Below, piece after piece: positions 49,406 through 62,272 of a stretch of DNA of 64,000 nucleotides (the first letter of the stretch is position 1; each line of letters begins with the position of its first letter). The stretch is from Siccibacter turicensis LMG 23730 (lineage in GTDB: Bacteria; Pseudomonadota; Gammaproteobacteria; Enterobacterales; Enterobacteriaceae): the NCBI RefSeq assembly GCF_000463155.2, contig NZ_AWFZ01000017.1:186001-250000 (forward strand), read 5' to 3'. Made by a program: the position numbers and the translations under genes. Under the pieces are notes generated by a model. That model was not told the DNA's origin, ran no database searches, and was given only the letters and a program-made list of their open reading frames with translations.

Positions 49406-50818
49406 TTAGCCGGTGGCCTGCACCAGAATCTGGCCGACCGAGCCGCGATCGGCCATCTCCAGGGTCTGGCTACCGTACTGGAACGGGAAGTGCTCCCAGG
49501 AGGGCTGCGTGAACCACACCAGCAGTTCAACCTGCCCATCCACCCAGACGGTGTCCTTCCAGCCTCGATCCTCCGGGAACGGCAGCGCGCCGTTGACGTT
49601 GCGGATCAGGAACTGCGCGCCTTCGATATGGAACGACTGCGGCGTATCGGCACGCACCGTCCAGCGCTCCCAGGAGCCCTGCTGGCCGGTAATATCGATG
49701 CGTTTGGGATCCCACAGCTGGCCGTTGATACCCGGATCGTCGCCCAGCGCCACGTCGCGGCTGCGCACCGGAGTGCCGGCCATCACGTCCTCAGACAGCA
49801 GGCGCTGCGGCAGCGGGCTGGTCACCAGCGGCAGCAAACCGGTCGGGCGCAGCGTCAGCACCAGCGTGGAGATCAGAATACTTGAGGGTTCAAACAGGCC
49901 GCGCAGACGATCCATGATGGTCGCCGCATCGCCGCAGGTGATCGACACTTCATCGCCGTTGGTCATGTCGATCATCACTTCGCGCCGTTCCCCCGGCGCC
50001 AGGGAAAGCTGGCGCAGCGAGACAGGGGCCGGCAGCAAGCCCTGATCGCCGGCGATCACGTGCAGCGGGCGGCCGTCGCTCATCTGGAGCAGGTAACGAC
50101 GTGAATTGGAGGCGTTAAGCAGACGCAGGCGCACCCAGCCGCGCGACACTTCCACATAGGGGCCCTGCACGCCGTTCACCAGCAGCGTATCGCCGACAAA
50201 CCCACCGCTCCCCGGCTCGCTGTACTCCGGCACGCCGAAGTTATCCAGCCGCTTATCCTGAATAATGACCGGGAAGTCATCCACGCCGTAGTGGTTCGGC
50301 ACCGGCAGGCTTTTACTGCCTTCATCTTCGATCAGCCACATTCCCGCCAGCCCGCCGTACACCTGATGGGCTGAGCGGTTTGGCGTGTTGGCGCGGTACC
50401 ACAGGGTGGCCGCGCTCTGGCGAATCGGCAGCACCGGCGACCAGTCGGCGTTAGGGGACATCATGCGCGCTGCGCCGCCCATCAGCGGGCCGGGCACCTG
50501 CAGGCCGCTGACGGTCATGGCTACGTTTTCAGTCAGGCGGTTGCTGTAGATAACCTTAACGTCATCGCCGTTCCAGACGCGGACCGTCGGCCCCATATAG
50601 CGACCGTTGATCCCCCAGACCGGTGCGCGCGAGCCGGTGACGAATGACCAGTGCGCGCGTTGCAGGGTAAGAAAGATGGGCTGACCACGGCGAGATTCAA
50701 GCAGTGGCGGTACTGGCAGCGCCGGCTGCTGGCCTGCTGCCTTTGCCCTCAGCGGCACCGCGCCTGCGCACAGCGCGATTCCCGATGCCTGAATAAACTG
50801 ACGCCGACTGAGTGACAT
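49406..50818 (-). CDS. ftsP: Cell division protein FtsP (SufI)
   Basis: Periplasmic cupredoxin-fold protein that protects the divisome under stress. The 470-residue product starts with a Tat signal MSLSRRQFIQASGIALCAGA (twin Arg at 5-6), cut near AKA. Three multicopper-oxidase-like domains follow, but the copper-binding His clusters are not evident, as known for SufI. Upstream is plsC on the same strand, 86 bases away. Confidence 0.96.
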   Translation of the reverse strand: MSLSRRQFIQASGIALCAGAVPLRAKAAGQQPALPVPPLLESRRGQPIFLTLQRAHWSFVTGSRAPVWGINGRYMGPTVRVWNGDDVKVIYSNRLTENVAMTVSGLQVPGPLMGGAARMMSPNADWSPVLPIRQSAATLWYRANTPNRSAHQVYGGLAGMWLIEDEGSKSLPVPNHYGVDDFPVIIQDKRLDNFGVPEYSEPGSGGFVGDTLLVNGVQGPYVEVSRGWVRLRLLNASNSRRYLLQMSDGRPLHVIAGDQGLLPAPVSLRQLSLAPGERREVMIDMTNGDEVSITCGDAATIMDRLRGLFEPSSILISTLVLTLRPTGLLPLVTSPLPQRLLSEDVMAGTPVRSRDVALGDDPGINGQLWDPKRIDITGQQGSWERWTVRADTPQSFHIEGAQFLIRNVNGALPFPEDRGWKDTVWVDGQVELLVWFTQPSWEHFPFQYGSQTLEMADRGSVGQILVQATG

Positions 50819-50904
50819 ATATGCTCCGTGTGAAACTGTCAGAAAATGCGGGAAACCCTTCCCTTTAAAAGGGGCCTAATGCCCCAGCGTACTGATATTG
50901 TTTT

Positions 50905-51642
50905 TTAAATATTGCCGGAGGCTTCGCGCTCCGCCACTTCTTTATCCAGTTCATTAATCTTTTGCTGCATCACCTCATGGCAATGCACTGCCAGGGCGCG
51001 CACCTGATCCTTGCCCCATGCGGCGGTATCGATCGGCGGCAGCATTTCAACAATCACCAGGCCGTTTTTCAAACGGTTAAGGTTAATTTTGTTAGAGGTG
51101 TTGGAAACGCATACCGGAATAATGGGTACGCCTGCGGCAATGGCGGCATGAAACGCGCCGGTTTTAAACGGCAGCAGGCCACGCCCGCGGCTGCGCGTCC
51201 CTTCCGGGAACATCCACACCGAAATATTACGCTTGCGGATATGGTTAACCACCTGCGCGATGGTCCCGTGCGCCTTCGCGCGGTTTTCGCGGTCGATCAG
51301 CAGGTTGCCGGTCAGCCAGTAAAGCTGCCCGAAGAAGGGGATCCACAGCAGGCTTTTTTTGCCGACGGTAACGGTACGCGGCTGCACGATATTGGCGGCG
51401 GTGACCATATCATAGTTGTTCTGGTGGTTGCCGATATAGATAGCGTTACCGTAGTGCTCAGCGCCTTCCGGTTTACGGGTCTCTACCTTAAGGCCCAGCA
51501 CCGGTGCCATACGGGCAAACATATGACCGAAAGTGGCGACGTGGCGCGGATTACGCGGGCTGAACAGGCAGTAAATCGAGCCGACAATACACACCAGCAG
51601 ACTGTAAATCACAACGAAAATTGAACGTAAAATTAAAAGCAT
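50905..51642 (-). CDS. plsC: 1-acyl-sn-glycerol-3-phosphate acyltransferase
   Basis: Essential inner-membrane acyltransferase making phosphatidic acid. The 245-residue length equals E. coli from the ATG at 51642 (MLLILRSIFVVIYSLLVCIV); an upstream in-frame start at 51744 adds an unrelated head. Motif I is NHQNNYD (HX4D) and motif III is FPEGTRSRG. It lies upstream of ftsP and downstream of parC, as in E. coli. Confidence 0.96.
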   Translation of the reverse strand: MLLILRSIFVVIYSLLVCIVGSIYCLFSPRNPRHVATFGHMFARMAPVLGLKVETRKPEGAEHYGNAIYIGNHQNNYDMVTAANIVQPRTVTVGKKSLLWIPFFGQLYWLTGNLLIDRENRAKAHGTIAQVVNHIRKRNISVWMFPEGTRSRGRGLLPFKTGAFHAAIAAGVPIIPVCVSNTSNKINLNRLKNGLVIVEMLPPIDTAAWGKDQVRALAVHCHEVMQQKINELDKEVAEREASGNI

Positions 51643-51814
51643 ACTTACCTCATAAGCCACAGCTGCTTCCAGTATACCGCGTCGCGGCGATTCTGGCGCA
51701 GCGTCATGCGAGCCTGAAATGGAGTCCGTGAGGAAATCGATCAACGCCGCGCAGCGTCAGCGGGCCCATCGTCTGGAAAAGATCCCTTCCCGGACGCGGG
51801 AAGGGAGTGCAGGT

Positions 51815-54085
51815 TTACTCTTCGCTGTCGCCCGCGGATGGCCGGGACGGCGCATCCACCTCCACGCGGTCGATACGTTGCAGGCCACGCATCAGCGTAC
51901 CGCGACGGCCACGCTCGCCGCGCAGTTTCTCAAGCTCCTCAGGACGCAGCTTGATTTTACGCTTGCCGACGTGCAGCGTCAGCGTACTTTGCGGCGGCAG
52001 CAGGTAGAGGTGCGCCAGCTTATCTTCGCCCTTCGCCGCCTCGGCGGAAGGAATCGAGATAATCTTATTGCCCTTACCTTTTGACAGCTGCGGCAGATCG
52101 CCCACCGGGAACATCAGCATGCGTCCGGCGGTCGAGATGGCCAGCAGCAGATCGTTTTCGTCCACGATCTCAAGCGGCGGCATGACGTGCGCGTTCTCCG
52201 GCAGCGAAATCAGCGCCTTGCCCGCACGGTTGCGCGCCACCAGATCGTTGAAGGTACAGACGAAACCGTAGCCCGCATCGGAGGCCATCAGCAGCTTCTG
52301 CTCGTCGCCGGTCATCAGCATATGCTCGACCGTCGCGCCCGGCGGCAGCGTCAGCTTGCCGGTAAGCGGCTCGCCCTGCCCGCGCGCCGACGGCAGTGAC
52401 ACCGGGTCCACCGCGTAGCTGCGCCCGGTGGAGTCAATAAACACCACCGGCTGGTTGCTCTTGCCCTTCACCGAAGCGAGCCAGCTGTCGCCAGCCTTGT
52501 AGCTCAGCCCCTGGGCGTCGATGTCGTGCCCTTTCGCGCTGCGTACCCAGCCCATCTGCGACAGGACGATAGTAACCGGCTCGGACGGCAGCAGGTCGTG
52601 CTCGTTCATCGCCTTCGCCTCTTCACGCTCGTTGAGCGGAGAGCGGCGATCGTCGCCAAAGGCTTCGGCATCGGCCTGAAGCTCTTTCTTCAGCAGGGTG
52701 TTCATCTTGCGCTCAGACGCCAGGATGGCCTGGATCTGGTCACGCTCTTTCTCAAGCTCGCTCTGCTCACCGCGAATTTTCATCTCTTCCAGTTTGGCGA
52801 GATGGCGCAGTTTCAGTTCCAGAATGGCTTCGGCCTGCGTTTCGCTGATATCAAAGCGGGACATCAGCACCGGCTTCGGCTCGTCTTCGCTACGGATGAT
52901 GTGGATGACTTCATCGATATTCAGGAACGCGACCAGCAAACCTTCAAGAATATGCAGGCGGCGCAGAACTTTATCGAGACGATAGTTGAGACGACGGCGT
53001 ACCGTATCGCGGCGGAAGACCAGCCACTCGGAGAGGATCTCCAGCAGGTTTTTCACCGCCGGGCGCCCGTCCAGGCCGATCATATTCAGGTTTACGCGGT
53101 AGCTCTTTTCCAGGTCGGTGGTGGCAAACAGATGGTTCATCACCTGTTCCATGTCCACCCGGTTGGAGCGCGGCACGATAACCAGACGGGTCGGGTTCTC
53201 GTGGTCTGACTCGTCCCGCAGATCGTCCACCATCGGCAGCTTTTTCGCGCGCATCTGGCTGGCAATCTGCTCCAGCACGCGGGCGCCGGAGACCTGATGC
53301 GGCAGCGCGCTGATCACCACCGCGCCGTCCTCTTTTTTCCACACGGCGCGCATGCGCACCGAGCCGCGTCCGTTCTGATAAATTTTACGGATATCGGCAC
53401 GGGAAGTGATGATTTCAGCTTCGGTCGGGTAGTCCGGGCCGTGGACGATGTCCAGCAGCTGATCGAGCGTGGTTTTTGGCTGGTCGATCAGCGCCACCGC
53501 CGCCTGCGCCACTTCACGCAGGTTGTGCGGCGGAATATCCGTGGCCATCCCCACCGCAATACCGGTAGTGCCGTTCAGCAGGATATTGGGCAGGCGCGCC
53601 GGCAGCATTTTTGGCTCGTCCAGCGTGCCGTCAAAGTTCGGCGTGAAATCTACCGTTCCCTGTCCCAGCTCCGTCAGCAGCACGCTGGCGTATTTTGACA
53701 GGCGTGATTCGGTGTAACGCATGGCCGCGAAGGATTTCGGATCGTCCGGCGCGCCCCAGTTCCCCTGGCCGTCGACCAGCGGATAACGGTAGGAGAACGG
53801 CTGCGCCATCAGCACCATCGCTTCATAGCAGGCGCTGTCGCCGTGCGGATGGTATTTACCCAGCACGTCGCCCACGGTACGGGCCGATTTCTTGAACTTG
53901 GCGCTGGCATTCAGCCCCAGTTCGGACATGGCGTAAACAATGCGCCGCTGTACCGGTTTGAGCCCATCGCCAATAAACGGCAGCGCCCTGTCCATGATGA
54001 CGTACATGGAGTAGTTGAGATAGGCGTTTTCCGTGAACTCGTGCAGCGCAAGGCGCTCTGCACCATCGTGAGTTAAGTCACTCAT
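51815..54085 (-). CDS. parC: Topoisomerase IV subunit A
   Basis: DNA-cleaving subunit of topoisomerase IV, which unlinks daughter chromosomes. The 756-residue protein is four residues longer than E. coli ParC, from an N-terminal difference ([12 protein letters not shown] against MSDMAERL). The active-site Tyr lies in [12 protein letters not shown] near 124. The quinolone-determining Ser and Glu (E. coli 80 and 84) are wild type in [12 protein letters not shown]. The C-terminal beta-pinwheel domain is present from about 500. Partner parE lies 1.2 kb away, beyond mdaB-ygiN. Confidence 0.98.
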   Translation of the reverse strand: MSDLTHDGAERLALHEFTENAYLNYSMYVIMDRALPFIGDGLKPVQRRIVYAMSELGLNASAKFKKSARTVGDVLGKYHPHGDSACYEAMVLMAQPFSYRYPLVDGQGNWGAPDDPKSFAAMRYTESRLSKYASVLLTELGQGTVDFTPNFDGTLDEPKMLPARLPNILLNGTTGIAVGMATDIPPHNLREVAQAAVALIDQPKTTLDQLLDIVHGPDYPTEAEIITSRADIRKIYQNGRGSVRMRAVWKKEDGAVVISALPHQVSGARVLEQIASQMRAKKLPMVDDLRDESDHENPTRLVIVPRSNRVDMEQVMNHLFATTDLEKSYRVNLNMIGLDGRPAVKNLLEILSEWLVFRRDTVRRRLNYRLDKVLRRLHILEGLLVAFLNIDEVIHIIRSEDEPKPVLMSRFDISETQAEAILELKLRHLAKLEEMKIRGEQSELEKERDQIQAILASERKMNTLLKKELQADAEAFGDDRRSPLNEREEAKAMNEHDLLPSEPVTIVLSQMGWVRSAKGHDIDAQGLSYKAGDSWLASVKGKSNQPVVFIDSTGRSYAVDPVSLPSARGQGEPLTGKLTLPPGATVEHMLMTGDEQKLLMASDAGYGFVCTFNDLVARNRAGKALISLPENAHVMPPLEIVDENDLLLAISTAGRMLMFPVGDLPQLSKGKGNKIISIPSAEAAKGEDKLAHLYLLPPQSTLTLHVGKRKIKLRPEELEKLRGERGRRGTLMRGLQRIDRVEVDAPSRPSAGDSEE

Positions 54086-54283
54086 TACTCGTTATTCCTC
54101 AGACAAGCTGGCCGTACACGGGGAAACGGCAATATTGCCGCCGATAGTACCCTATCTGCGTCGCCGAGTCACAGCGCGGTTGATTATTGCTATTAGTGCA
54201 AAAGTCTTTGCACTCTATGCTCATTTTTACGTTTCGCTCAGTGGCGTATTATTGCTGCCAAACCACTTATTCGAGGACAAATA

Positions 54284-54865
54284 ATGAGCAACATCCTGAT
54301 TATTAACGGCGCGAAAAAGTTCGCCCACTCCAACGGCCAGCTAAATGACACCCTGACCGAGGTCGCGGAAAGTTTTCTGCGCGACGCCGGACATGATGTT
54401 CAGGTTACCCGTACCGATGGCGAGTACGACGCGAAAGCGGAAGTGCAGAAATACCTGTGGGCCGATGTGGTGATTTACCAGATGCCGGGCTGGTGGATGG
54501 GCGCCCCGTGGACGGTGAAAAAGTATATCGATGTCGTGTTCACCGAAGGCCACGGTTTCCTCTACGCCAGCGATGGTCGCACCCGCTCCGACGCCGCGAA
54601 GAAGTATGGCTCCGGCGGTCTGATTCAGGGGAAAAAATACATGCTCTCCCTGACCTGGAATGCGCCGCTGGATGCCTTCACTGACGAAGCGCAGTTCTTC
54701 CACGGCGTCGGCGTGGACGGGGTGTATCTGCCGTTCCATAAAGCGAATGAATTCCTTGGGATGGAAGCGCTGCCGACCTTTATCGTCAACGACGTCATCA
54801 AAATGCCTGACGTTCCGCGTTATATCGCAGAATATCGCAAGCACCTGGGTGAAATTTTTGCTTAA
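54284..54865 (+). CDS. mdaB: NADPH:quinone oxidoreductase MdaB
   Basis: Flavodoxin-fold quinone reductase of 193 residues (MSNILIINGAKKFAHSNGQL; FAD/FMN phosphate site near residues 8-18, PGWWMGAPW loop near 70). It reduces quinones by two electrons and avoids semiquinones. It diverges from parC and is followed by ygiN, so the pair forms a unit. In E. coli qseBC and other genes lie between parC and mdaB; here only about 200 bases do. Confidence 0.96.
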   Translation: MSNILIINGAKKFAHSNGQLNDTLTEVAESFLRDAGHDVQVTRTDGEYDAKAEVQKYLWADVVIYQMPGWWMGAPWTVKKYIDVVFTEGHGFLYASDGRTRSDAAKKYGSGGLIQGKKYMLSLTWNAPLDAFTDEAQFFHGVGVDGVYLPFHKANEFLGMEALPTFIVNDVIKMPDVPRYIAEYRKHLGEIFA

Positions 54866-54895
54866 CTGAGAGCTGAATTTAACAAGGAGTTAATT

Positions 54896-55210
54896 ATGCT
54901 GACAGTGATTGCTGAGATCCGCACCCGGCCGGGTGCACACCACCGCCAGGCGGTGCTGGATGCATTTTCCCGCATCATCCCTGCGGTGCTTCAGGAAGCC
55001 GGCTGCCACGGCTACGCGCCGCTTATCGATCATCCGGCGCAGGTGAGTTTTCAGACCACCAACCCGGATTCGATTATGATGCTGGAGCAGTGGGAGAGCG
55101 TGGCGCACCTCGAAGCGCATCTGCAAACCCCGCACATGAAGGCCTGGAGCGAAGCGGTAAAAGGCGACGTGCTGGAGACCCACATTCGCATCCTGGAAAA
55201 AGGCGTCTGA
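54896..55210 (+). CDS. ygiN: Quinol monooxygenase YgiN
   Basis: Small ABM-domain protein of 104 residues. E. coli YgiN oxidises menadiol to menadione, and with MdaB it is proposed to form a quinone redox cycle. The MLTVIAEIRTRPGAHHRQAV start and QWESVAHLEAHLQTPHM segment are characteristic. The ATG follows AAGGAG, 30 bases after mdaB. Confidence 0.95.
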   Translation: MLTVIAEIRTRPGAHHRQAVLDAFSRIIPAVLQEAGCHGYAPLIDHPAQVSFQTTNPDSIMMLEQWESVAHLEAHLQTPHMKAWSEAVKGDVLETHIRILEKGV

Positions 55211-55227
55211 GTCAGGCGTCAGGCAAT

Positions 55228-55258
55228 AAAAAAGGCGATGATCACATCGCCTTTTTTT
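55228..55258. terminator. ygiN / parE bidirectional terminator
   Basis: AAAAAAGGCGATG-atca-CATCGCCTTTTTTT between convergent ygiN and parE. Confidence 0.93.
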
Positions 55259-55320
55259 GTGGGTTGAAGCCCCGTTATTCCGCACTCACGTAGTGAACCC
55301 CGCGCGGGAAAGCGCGGTCA

Positions 55321-57216
<1,896 letters not shown>

Positions 57217-57254
57217 TTATTTATTCAGATAGCTTGATGGTATCGATCGGGACT

Positions 57255-57830
57255 TCAACGCAAGCCCAGAAAATCGACAATCTGTGTGAAATGATCTTCG
57301 AAGCTGACAAAAGCGTGATTTCCCCCGGCTTCGATGGTCTGGCGACAGGAGGCGTAATAGGCCACCGCCTGACGATAATCCAGCACTTCGTCCCCTTCCT
57401 GCTGCAGCAGCCAGATCAGATCCGGCGCTTCAAGCGGGTCGATTTGCATGACTTTGAGATCGTAAATATGGCGAGACTCTAGCACATATTGTTCCCCGGT
57501 GTAGGGGTTCTCGTTATGGCCCAGATAATCGGTTAACAGTTCAAACGGACGCACCGCGGGATTTACCACTACGGCCGGCAGCATAAAGCATTGGGAGAGC
57601 CAGGTGGCGAAGTAGCCGCCGAGCGACGAACCGACGATACCGAGCGCTTCACCGCCATGTTCCATGACCAGGGACTCCAGCAGCTCCGCGGCCTCAGCCG
57701 GATAGGGCGGCAGCTGCGGTACCACAACCTCGACCTGCGGATGATGCTCAGCCAGCCAGCGCGTGAGCGAGGTCGCTTTTTCTGAGCGGGGGGAGCTGTT
57801 GAAACCGTGGAGATAGAGAAGCGTTGACAT
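57255..57830 (-). CDS. yqiA: Esterase YqiA
   Basis: Alpha/beta-hydrolase of 191 residues, UPF0227 family; E. coli YqiA has esterase activity on short acyl esters. The start [20 protein letters not shown] carries the LHGFNS oxyanion segment, and the nucleophile elbow is GSSLGGY near 70. The ATG at 57830 overlaps the cpdA stop by one base (TGATG), so translation is coupled. A longer frame upstream lies inside cpdA. Confidence 0.95.
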   Translation of the reverse strand: MSTLLYLHGFNSSPRSEKATSLTRWLAEHHPQVEVVVPQLPPYPAEAAELLESLVMEHGGEALGIVGSSLGGYFATWLSQCFMLPAVVVNPAVRPFELLTDYLGHNENPYTGEQYVLESRHIYDLKVMQIDPLEAPDLIWLLQQEGDEVLDYRQAVAYYASCRQTIEAGGNHAFVSFEDHFTQIVDFLGLR

Positions 57831-58657
57831 CAGTATCCTTCTGAAGCGATATCCGGGCGGAAAGCCTGCCCTTCTAGGCGGCAAACCTCGGTAGTCAGCG
57901 TGCCGTCGGGATGAAGATGCAGCCAGCGCCAGCCCGGTGCGATGGTATCAAGCGTGAAGTTCGCGCAGTGCGGTTTGAACTGTACGCAGGTAGACGGCGT
58001 GGCGAGTATGCGGCGTCCGTTCCAGTCGAGATCGAGCTCCTGGTGGATATGGCCACACAGCAGATGCTTTACGTTGGGGAAGCGGCTCAGCACGTCATCG
58101 AGGTCGCCGGCGTTACGCAGGCTGTGCTGATCGAGCCAGCCGCAGCCTGAGGGCAGCGGGTGATGGTGCAGCAACAGCAGGGTCTGGCGGTCGCCCCAGT
58201 CGGTCAGCTTGCGCTCAAGCCACTCGAGCTGATATTCGCTCAGCTCGCCGTGCGGGACACCGAACACCTGGCTGTCGAGCAGCAGAATTTGCCAGACGTC
58301 ATTCACCAGCACGCGTTTCGCCGGGGAGATCCCGGCGTCCTGCAACGCGCTGTACATGGCGGGCTGAAAGTCGTGGTTGCCGGGCAGCCAGACGCACGGC
58401 GAGGCGAGCGAGGCGATGCTTTCGGCAAACAGCTGATAGGCTTCGGCGCTGTGATCCTGAGCTAAATCACCGGTTGCAACGATGAGATCGCACTCGCGCT
58501 GCGCCTGATGAATCGCCGCCAGCACGGCCTGGAAGCTTTCCCATGTGTTCACACCCAGAAGCGTTTCACCTTTGCTGGCAAACAGGTGGGTGTCGGTAAT
58601 TTGTAGGATCCTTACCGTTGCCCCATCAGCCACGGTAAGGTTTAACAGGCTTTCCAA
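57830..58657 (-). CDS. cpdA: 3',5'-cyclic-AMP phosphodiesterase CpdA
   Basis: Metallophosphoesterase that degrades cAMP, tuning CRP signalling. The 275-residue protein has the full motif set: DTHLF near 22, GDLAQD near 64, GNHDF near 94, the HHHP triplet near 163-166 and GHIHQE near 203. It overlaps yqiA downstream and follows yqiB by 26 bases. Confidence 0.97.
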   Translation of the reverse strand: MESLLNLTVADGATVRILQITDTHLFASKGETLLGVNTWESFQAVLAAIHQAQRECDLIVATGDLAQDHSAEAYQLFAESIASLASPCVWLPGNHDFQPAMYSALQDAGISPAKRVLVNDVWQILLLDSQVFGVPHGELSEYQLEWLERKLTDWGDRQTLLLLHHHPLPSGCGWLDQHSLRNAGDLDDVLSRFPNVKHLLCGHIHQELDLDWNGRRILATPSTCVQFKPHCANFTLDTIAPGWRWLHLHPDGTLTTEVCRLEGQAFRPDIASEGY

Positions 58658-58683
58658 ATGGTGTCCTTAAGGTTTCCACGCCG

Positions 58684-59109
58684 CTAACAAACCGGAACCG
58701 CCATCGCTCCGTGTGCAAAACAGTAGCGCAGCCAATCAGCAAGAAATTGGTTTATTTGATGCTTTTCGTCACGTTGATGCAATTTTTTATTCGGATAATC
58801 ATAACGTGCTTTGAAGCGGAAGATCTGCTGACTTGAACACACTTCCGCCACCATAGCGTCATGATAAAGGCGCACGGTCATGGAGGGCAGGCTCCAGTAG
58901 CTTACCGCCGGGGCGGTTTGCTCAATCTCCACAAGCGTAGTGTAGCGGGTGGATTCCACGATGGTTAACCGGTACTGCGCGCCTCCCACCTGATAGCTTA
59001 CGGCTTCGCCGACACTGTCCTCACGCGGCAACAGGCGGCGTAACTGCGCGAAATTGGTTTCGCACAGCCGCATCATTTCAGGGAAGTCAGGTGTATAGCG
59101 CTTAATCAT
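58684..59109 (-). CDS. yqiB: DUF1249 protein YqiB
   Basis: Small soluble protein of 141 residues with no known function to me. The start [20 protein letters not shown] matches E. coli YqiB ([12 protein letters not shown]), and the family segment [17 protein letters not shown] is present. It starts two bases after the nudF stop, so it is cotranslated within the nudF-parE operon. A frame start 15 bases upstream lies inside nudF and is not used here. Confidence 0.94.
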   Translation of the reverse strand: MIKRYTPDFPEMMRLCETNFAQLRRLLPREDSVGEAVSYQVGGAQYRLTIVESTRYTTLVEIEQTAPAVSYWSLPSMTVRLYHDAMVAEVCSSQQIFRFKARYDYPNKKLHQRDEKHQINQFLADWLRYCFAHGAMAVPVC

Positions 59110-59111
59110 AT

Positions 59112-59744
59112 TCAGGTATTCCACTCTTTGCGTAATGCTTCATGATGCAGCTGCAGCCATTGCAGGGCGATGACGGACGCTGCGTTGTCGATTTTCCCCT
59201 CTTCTACCCACTGATAAGCCTGTTCCCGGCTCACCACATGAACACGAATATCTTCGTTTTCTTCCACCAGACCATGTACGCCTTCGGCCTGTGTGGCATC
59301 CACTTCACCCACCAGTATCGACAGCCGCTCGCTGGTGCCGCCGGGGCTTGCCAGATAGCTCAATACCGGTTTTGTGCGTTGTACGGTTAATCCCGCTTCT
59401 TCGACCGCTTCGCGGCGGGCCACGTCGTCCGGCGTTTCACCGGTTTCGATCATACCGGCCACCAGCTCAAGCAGCCAGGGGGTTTCACTGGTATCAAAAG
59501 CGGCAATACGGATCTGTTCGATGAGCACCACTTCGTCCCGCACCGGGTCAAAGGGTAGCAGTACCGCTGCGTGGCCGCGCTCGAAAATTTCGCGCCGGAT
59601 TTCTCCGCTCATTTCACCATTGAAAAGACGGTGGCGAAAGCGATAAACATCGAGCGAAAAAAAGCCGCGCCAGAGCGTTTCACGTGCAATAATTTCTACA
59701 TCTTTTTTGGTAAAAGTTACGGGATGTTTCGTTGACGTGGTCAT
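59112..59744 (-). CDS. nudF: ADP-ribose diphosphatase NudF
   Basis: Nudix hydrolase of 210 residues that splits ADP-ribose to AMP and ribose 5-phosphate. The Nudix box [20 protein letters not shown] then AGL fits GX5EX7REUXEEXGU near 97-119. It heads the nudF-yqiB-cpdA-yqiA-parE operon and is divergent from tolC, as in E. coli. Confidence 0.97.
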   Translation of the reverse strand: MTTSTKHPVTFTKKDVEIIARETLWRGFFSLDVYRFRHRLFNGEMSGEIRREIFERGHAAVLLPFDPVRDEVVLIEQIRIAAFDTSETPWLLELVAGMIETGETPDDVARREAVEEAGLTVQRTKPVLSYLASPGGTSERLSILVGEVDATQAEGVHGLVEENEDIRVHVVSREQAYQWVEEGKIDNAASVIALQWLQLHHEALRKEWNT

Positions 59745-59957
59745 GTTCTCTTCCGGTTAAGCAATGGTGATGAAAGCGACGATTTCAAGCCTGCCAGACT
59801 CCCGTTTCCGTTGTGCTGTGGTAGATTGACGATATTTGAGTTCAGAAGGCACGTTACGCCAAGCCTTGGCGGGGGCTGACTCTGCTAGAATCGGCGATCG
59901 TTTTTGGACGTCTGTCAGCGCTAACAAATAAATTCTGCTTCACAACAAGGAATGCAA

Positions 59958-61439
59958 ATGAAGAAATTGCTCCCCATTCTGATCGGTCTGAGCCTTGCTG
60001 GCTTCAGCACGCTAAGCCAGGCAGAAAACCTGTTACAGGTTTACAAGCAGGCTCGCTTAAGCAACCCGGACCTGCGTAAATCGGCCGCTGACCGTGATGC
60101 CGCATTCGAAAAAATTAACGAATCACGCAGCCCGTTGCTGCCCCAGCTTGGTCTTGGCGCTGACTATACCTGGAACAACGGCTATCGTGACAGCAACGGT
60201 GTTGACAGTACGACCACCAGCGGCAGTCTGCAACTGACGCAGACAATTTTCGACATGTCGAAGTGGCGCGCCCTGACCTTGCAGGAAAAAAGCGCCGGTA
60301 TCCAGGACGTCACCTGGCAGGTTGACCAGCAGACGCTGATCCTCAATACCGCTACCGCCTATTTTAACGTATTAAGCGCCATTGATGCGCTCTCCTATAC
60401 CGAAGCGCAGAAACAGGCGATTTATCGTCAGTTAGATCAGACCACCCAGCGCTTTAACGTGGGTCTGGTTGCCATCACTGACGTGCAGAACGCCCGTTCA
60501 CAGTACGACACCGTCCTGGCTAACGAAGTGGCCGCACGCAACACCCTGGATAACGCGGTAGAAGAGCTGCGCCAGGTGACCGGCAACTATTATCCGGAGC
60601 TGGCGTCGCTCAACGTCGACAGTTTCAAACCGAGCAAGCCGGAAGCGGTAAACGCCCTGCTGAAAGAAGCCGAGAAGCGTAACCTGTCGCTGCTGCAGGC
60701 GCGTCTGAACCAGGACCTGGCCCGTGAGCAGATTCGCTACGCTGAAACCGGCCACATGCCGACCCTCGGCCTGACCGCGTCCACCAGCCTCTCTGACACC
60801 GACTACAGCGGCAGCCAGGCAGCGCGCGCAGGCAACAGCGACCGCACCGTCGGGCAGAACTCCGTTGGCCTGAGCTTCTCCCTGCCGCTCTACAGCGGCG
60901 GCGCGGTCAGCTCCCAGGTTAAACAGGCGCAGTACGGATTTGTGGGCGCCAGCGAGCAGCTGGAAAGCGCGCACCGCAACGTGGTGCAGACCGTGCGTTC
61001 GTCGTTCAACAACGTTAACGCGTCGATCAGCAGCATCAACGCCTACAAACAGTCCGTGGTCTCCGCCCAGAGCTCTCTGGATGCGACCGAAGCGGGCTAC
61101 TCCGTGGGCACGCGTACCATCGTTGACGTGCTGGATGCGACCACCACGCTGTACAACGCCAAGCAGCAGCTCTCAAGTGCGCGTTACCAGTACCTGATTA
61201 ACCAGCTCAATATTAAATCTGCGCTGGGTACGCTCAACGAGCAGGATCTGGTTGCCCTGAACAGTGTCCTTGGCAAGCCAATCCCGACGACGCCGGAAAG
61301 CGTGGCGCCGGAGAATCCGCAGCAGGACGCCTATGTTGATAGCGTGGCTGCTGACGGTGCAACCGCCCAGCCGACCACCACCGCACAGCCTGCGGCGGCG
61401 CGTACATCAACCCGCGGTAGCAACCCGTTCCGTAACTGA
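59958..61439 (+). CDS. tolC: Outer-membrane efflux channel TolC
   Basis: Trimeric outer-membrane channel-tunnel used by AcrAB and type I secretion. The protein is 493 residues from the ATG at 59958, which has AAGGA six bases upstream; an ATG at 59952 is also possible. The Sec signal is cut after LSQA (AENLLQVY...). Two OEP repeats follow, one in each half. The C-terminus is the low-complexity tail ending NPFRN, typical of enterobacteria. Confidence 0.98.
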   Translation: MKKLLPILIGLSLAGFSTLSQAENLLQVYKQARLSNPDLRKSAADRDAAFEKINESRSPLLPQLGLGADYTWNNGYRDSNGVDSTTTSGSLQLTQTIFDMSKWRALTLQEKSAGIQDVTWQVDQQTLILNTATAYFNVLSAIDALSYTEAQKQAIYRQLDQTTQRFNVGLVAITDVQNARSQYDTVLANEVAARNTLDNAVEELRQVTGNYYPELASLNVDSFKPSKPEAVNALLKEAEKRNLSLLQARLNQDLAREQIRYAETGHMPTLGLTASTSLSDTDYSGSQAARAGNSDRTVGQNSVGLSFSLPLYSGGAVSSQVKQAQYGFVGASEQLESAHRNVVQTVRSSFNNVNASISSINAYKQSVVSAQSSLDATEAGYSVGTRTIVDVLDATTTLYNAKQQLSSARYQYLINQLNIKSALGTLNEQDLVALNSVLGKPIPTTPESVAPENPQQDAYVDSVAADGATAQPTTTAQPAAARTSTRGSNPFRN

Positions 61440-61598
61440 TGACAGCAGGCAGGGGCACCCGCCCCTGCCTGAACGTAAGACAACGTAAAGATCCCCGCTC
61501 GTACCCGCTTATCCCGGCATGTTTGCTTTAATTTCACCCAGTCATCCACTATCCTGAGCACAATTTGCTGCACTTTCCCTCCGGGCACAGGAAAAAAA

Positions 61599-62270
61599 AT
61601 GAAACGGACAAAATCCATCAATCACGCGTCGTTCCGCAAGAACTGGAGCGCACGCCACCTGACTCCCGTCGCGCTGGCCGTGACGGCAGTGTTTATGCTT
61701 GCCGGCTGCGAACAGAGCGATGAAACCGTCTCGATGTTCCAGAATGCCGACGACTGCTCCGCCGCGAACCCAGGCAAAAGCGCCGAATGTACCACCGCCT
61801 ATAACAACGCGGTGAAAGAAGCCGAGCGCACCGCGCCGAAATACGCCACCCGCGAAGACTGCGTCGCCGAATTCGGTGAAGGCCAGTGCCAGCAGGCACC
61901 GGCCCAGGCCGGGATGGCCCCTGCAGGGGAAAACCAGGCGCAGGCGCAGAGCAGCGGCAGCTTCTGGATGCCGCTGATGGCGGGCTACATGATGGGACGT
62001 CTGATGGGCGGCGGCGGTTACGCGCAGCAGCCGCTGTTCAGCTCCCGTAATCCGGCCAGCCCGGCCTACGGTAAGTACACCGACGCCAGCGGTAAAAACT
62101 ACGGTGCCGCCCAGCCGGGTCGTACCATGACCGTGCCGAAAACCGCGCTGGCACCGAAGCCGGCCACCACCTCTACCGTGACCCGTGGCGGGTTTGGCGA
62201 ATCGGTGGCGAAGCAAAACACCATGCAGCGTAGCGCTGCCGGTACCAGCTCCCGCTCAATGGGGGGCTAA
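61599..62270 (+). CDS. ygiB: DUF1190 lipoprotein YgiB
   Basis: Protein of 223 residues, the E. coli length. A long basic N-terminus leads to a lipoprotein-type signal ([14 protein letters not shown], Cys37), which would make it a lipoprotein. The rest is Ala/Gln/Gly-rich, with a central [15 protein letters not shown] segment. Function unknown to me. It overlaps nothing and is followed after two bases by ygiC, so the pair is cotranslated, after tolC. Confidence 0.92.
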   Translation: MKRTKSINHASFRKNWSARHLTPVALAVTAVFMLAGCEQSDETVSMFQNADDCSAANPGKSAECTTAYNNAVKEAERTAPKYATREDCVAEFGEGQCQQAPAQAGMAPAGENQAQAQSSGSFWMPLMAGYMMGRLMGGGGYAQQPLFSSRNPASPAYGKYTDASGKNYGAAQPGRTMTVPKTALAPKPATTSTVTRGGFGESVAKQNTMQRSAAGTSSRSMGG

Positions 62271-62272
62271 CG

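Noticed and set aside
48845-49885. 346-codon open frame across the ygiQ/ftsP junction
   Set aside because: It runs antisense through two conserved genes and their spacer and has no protein-family features.
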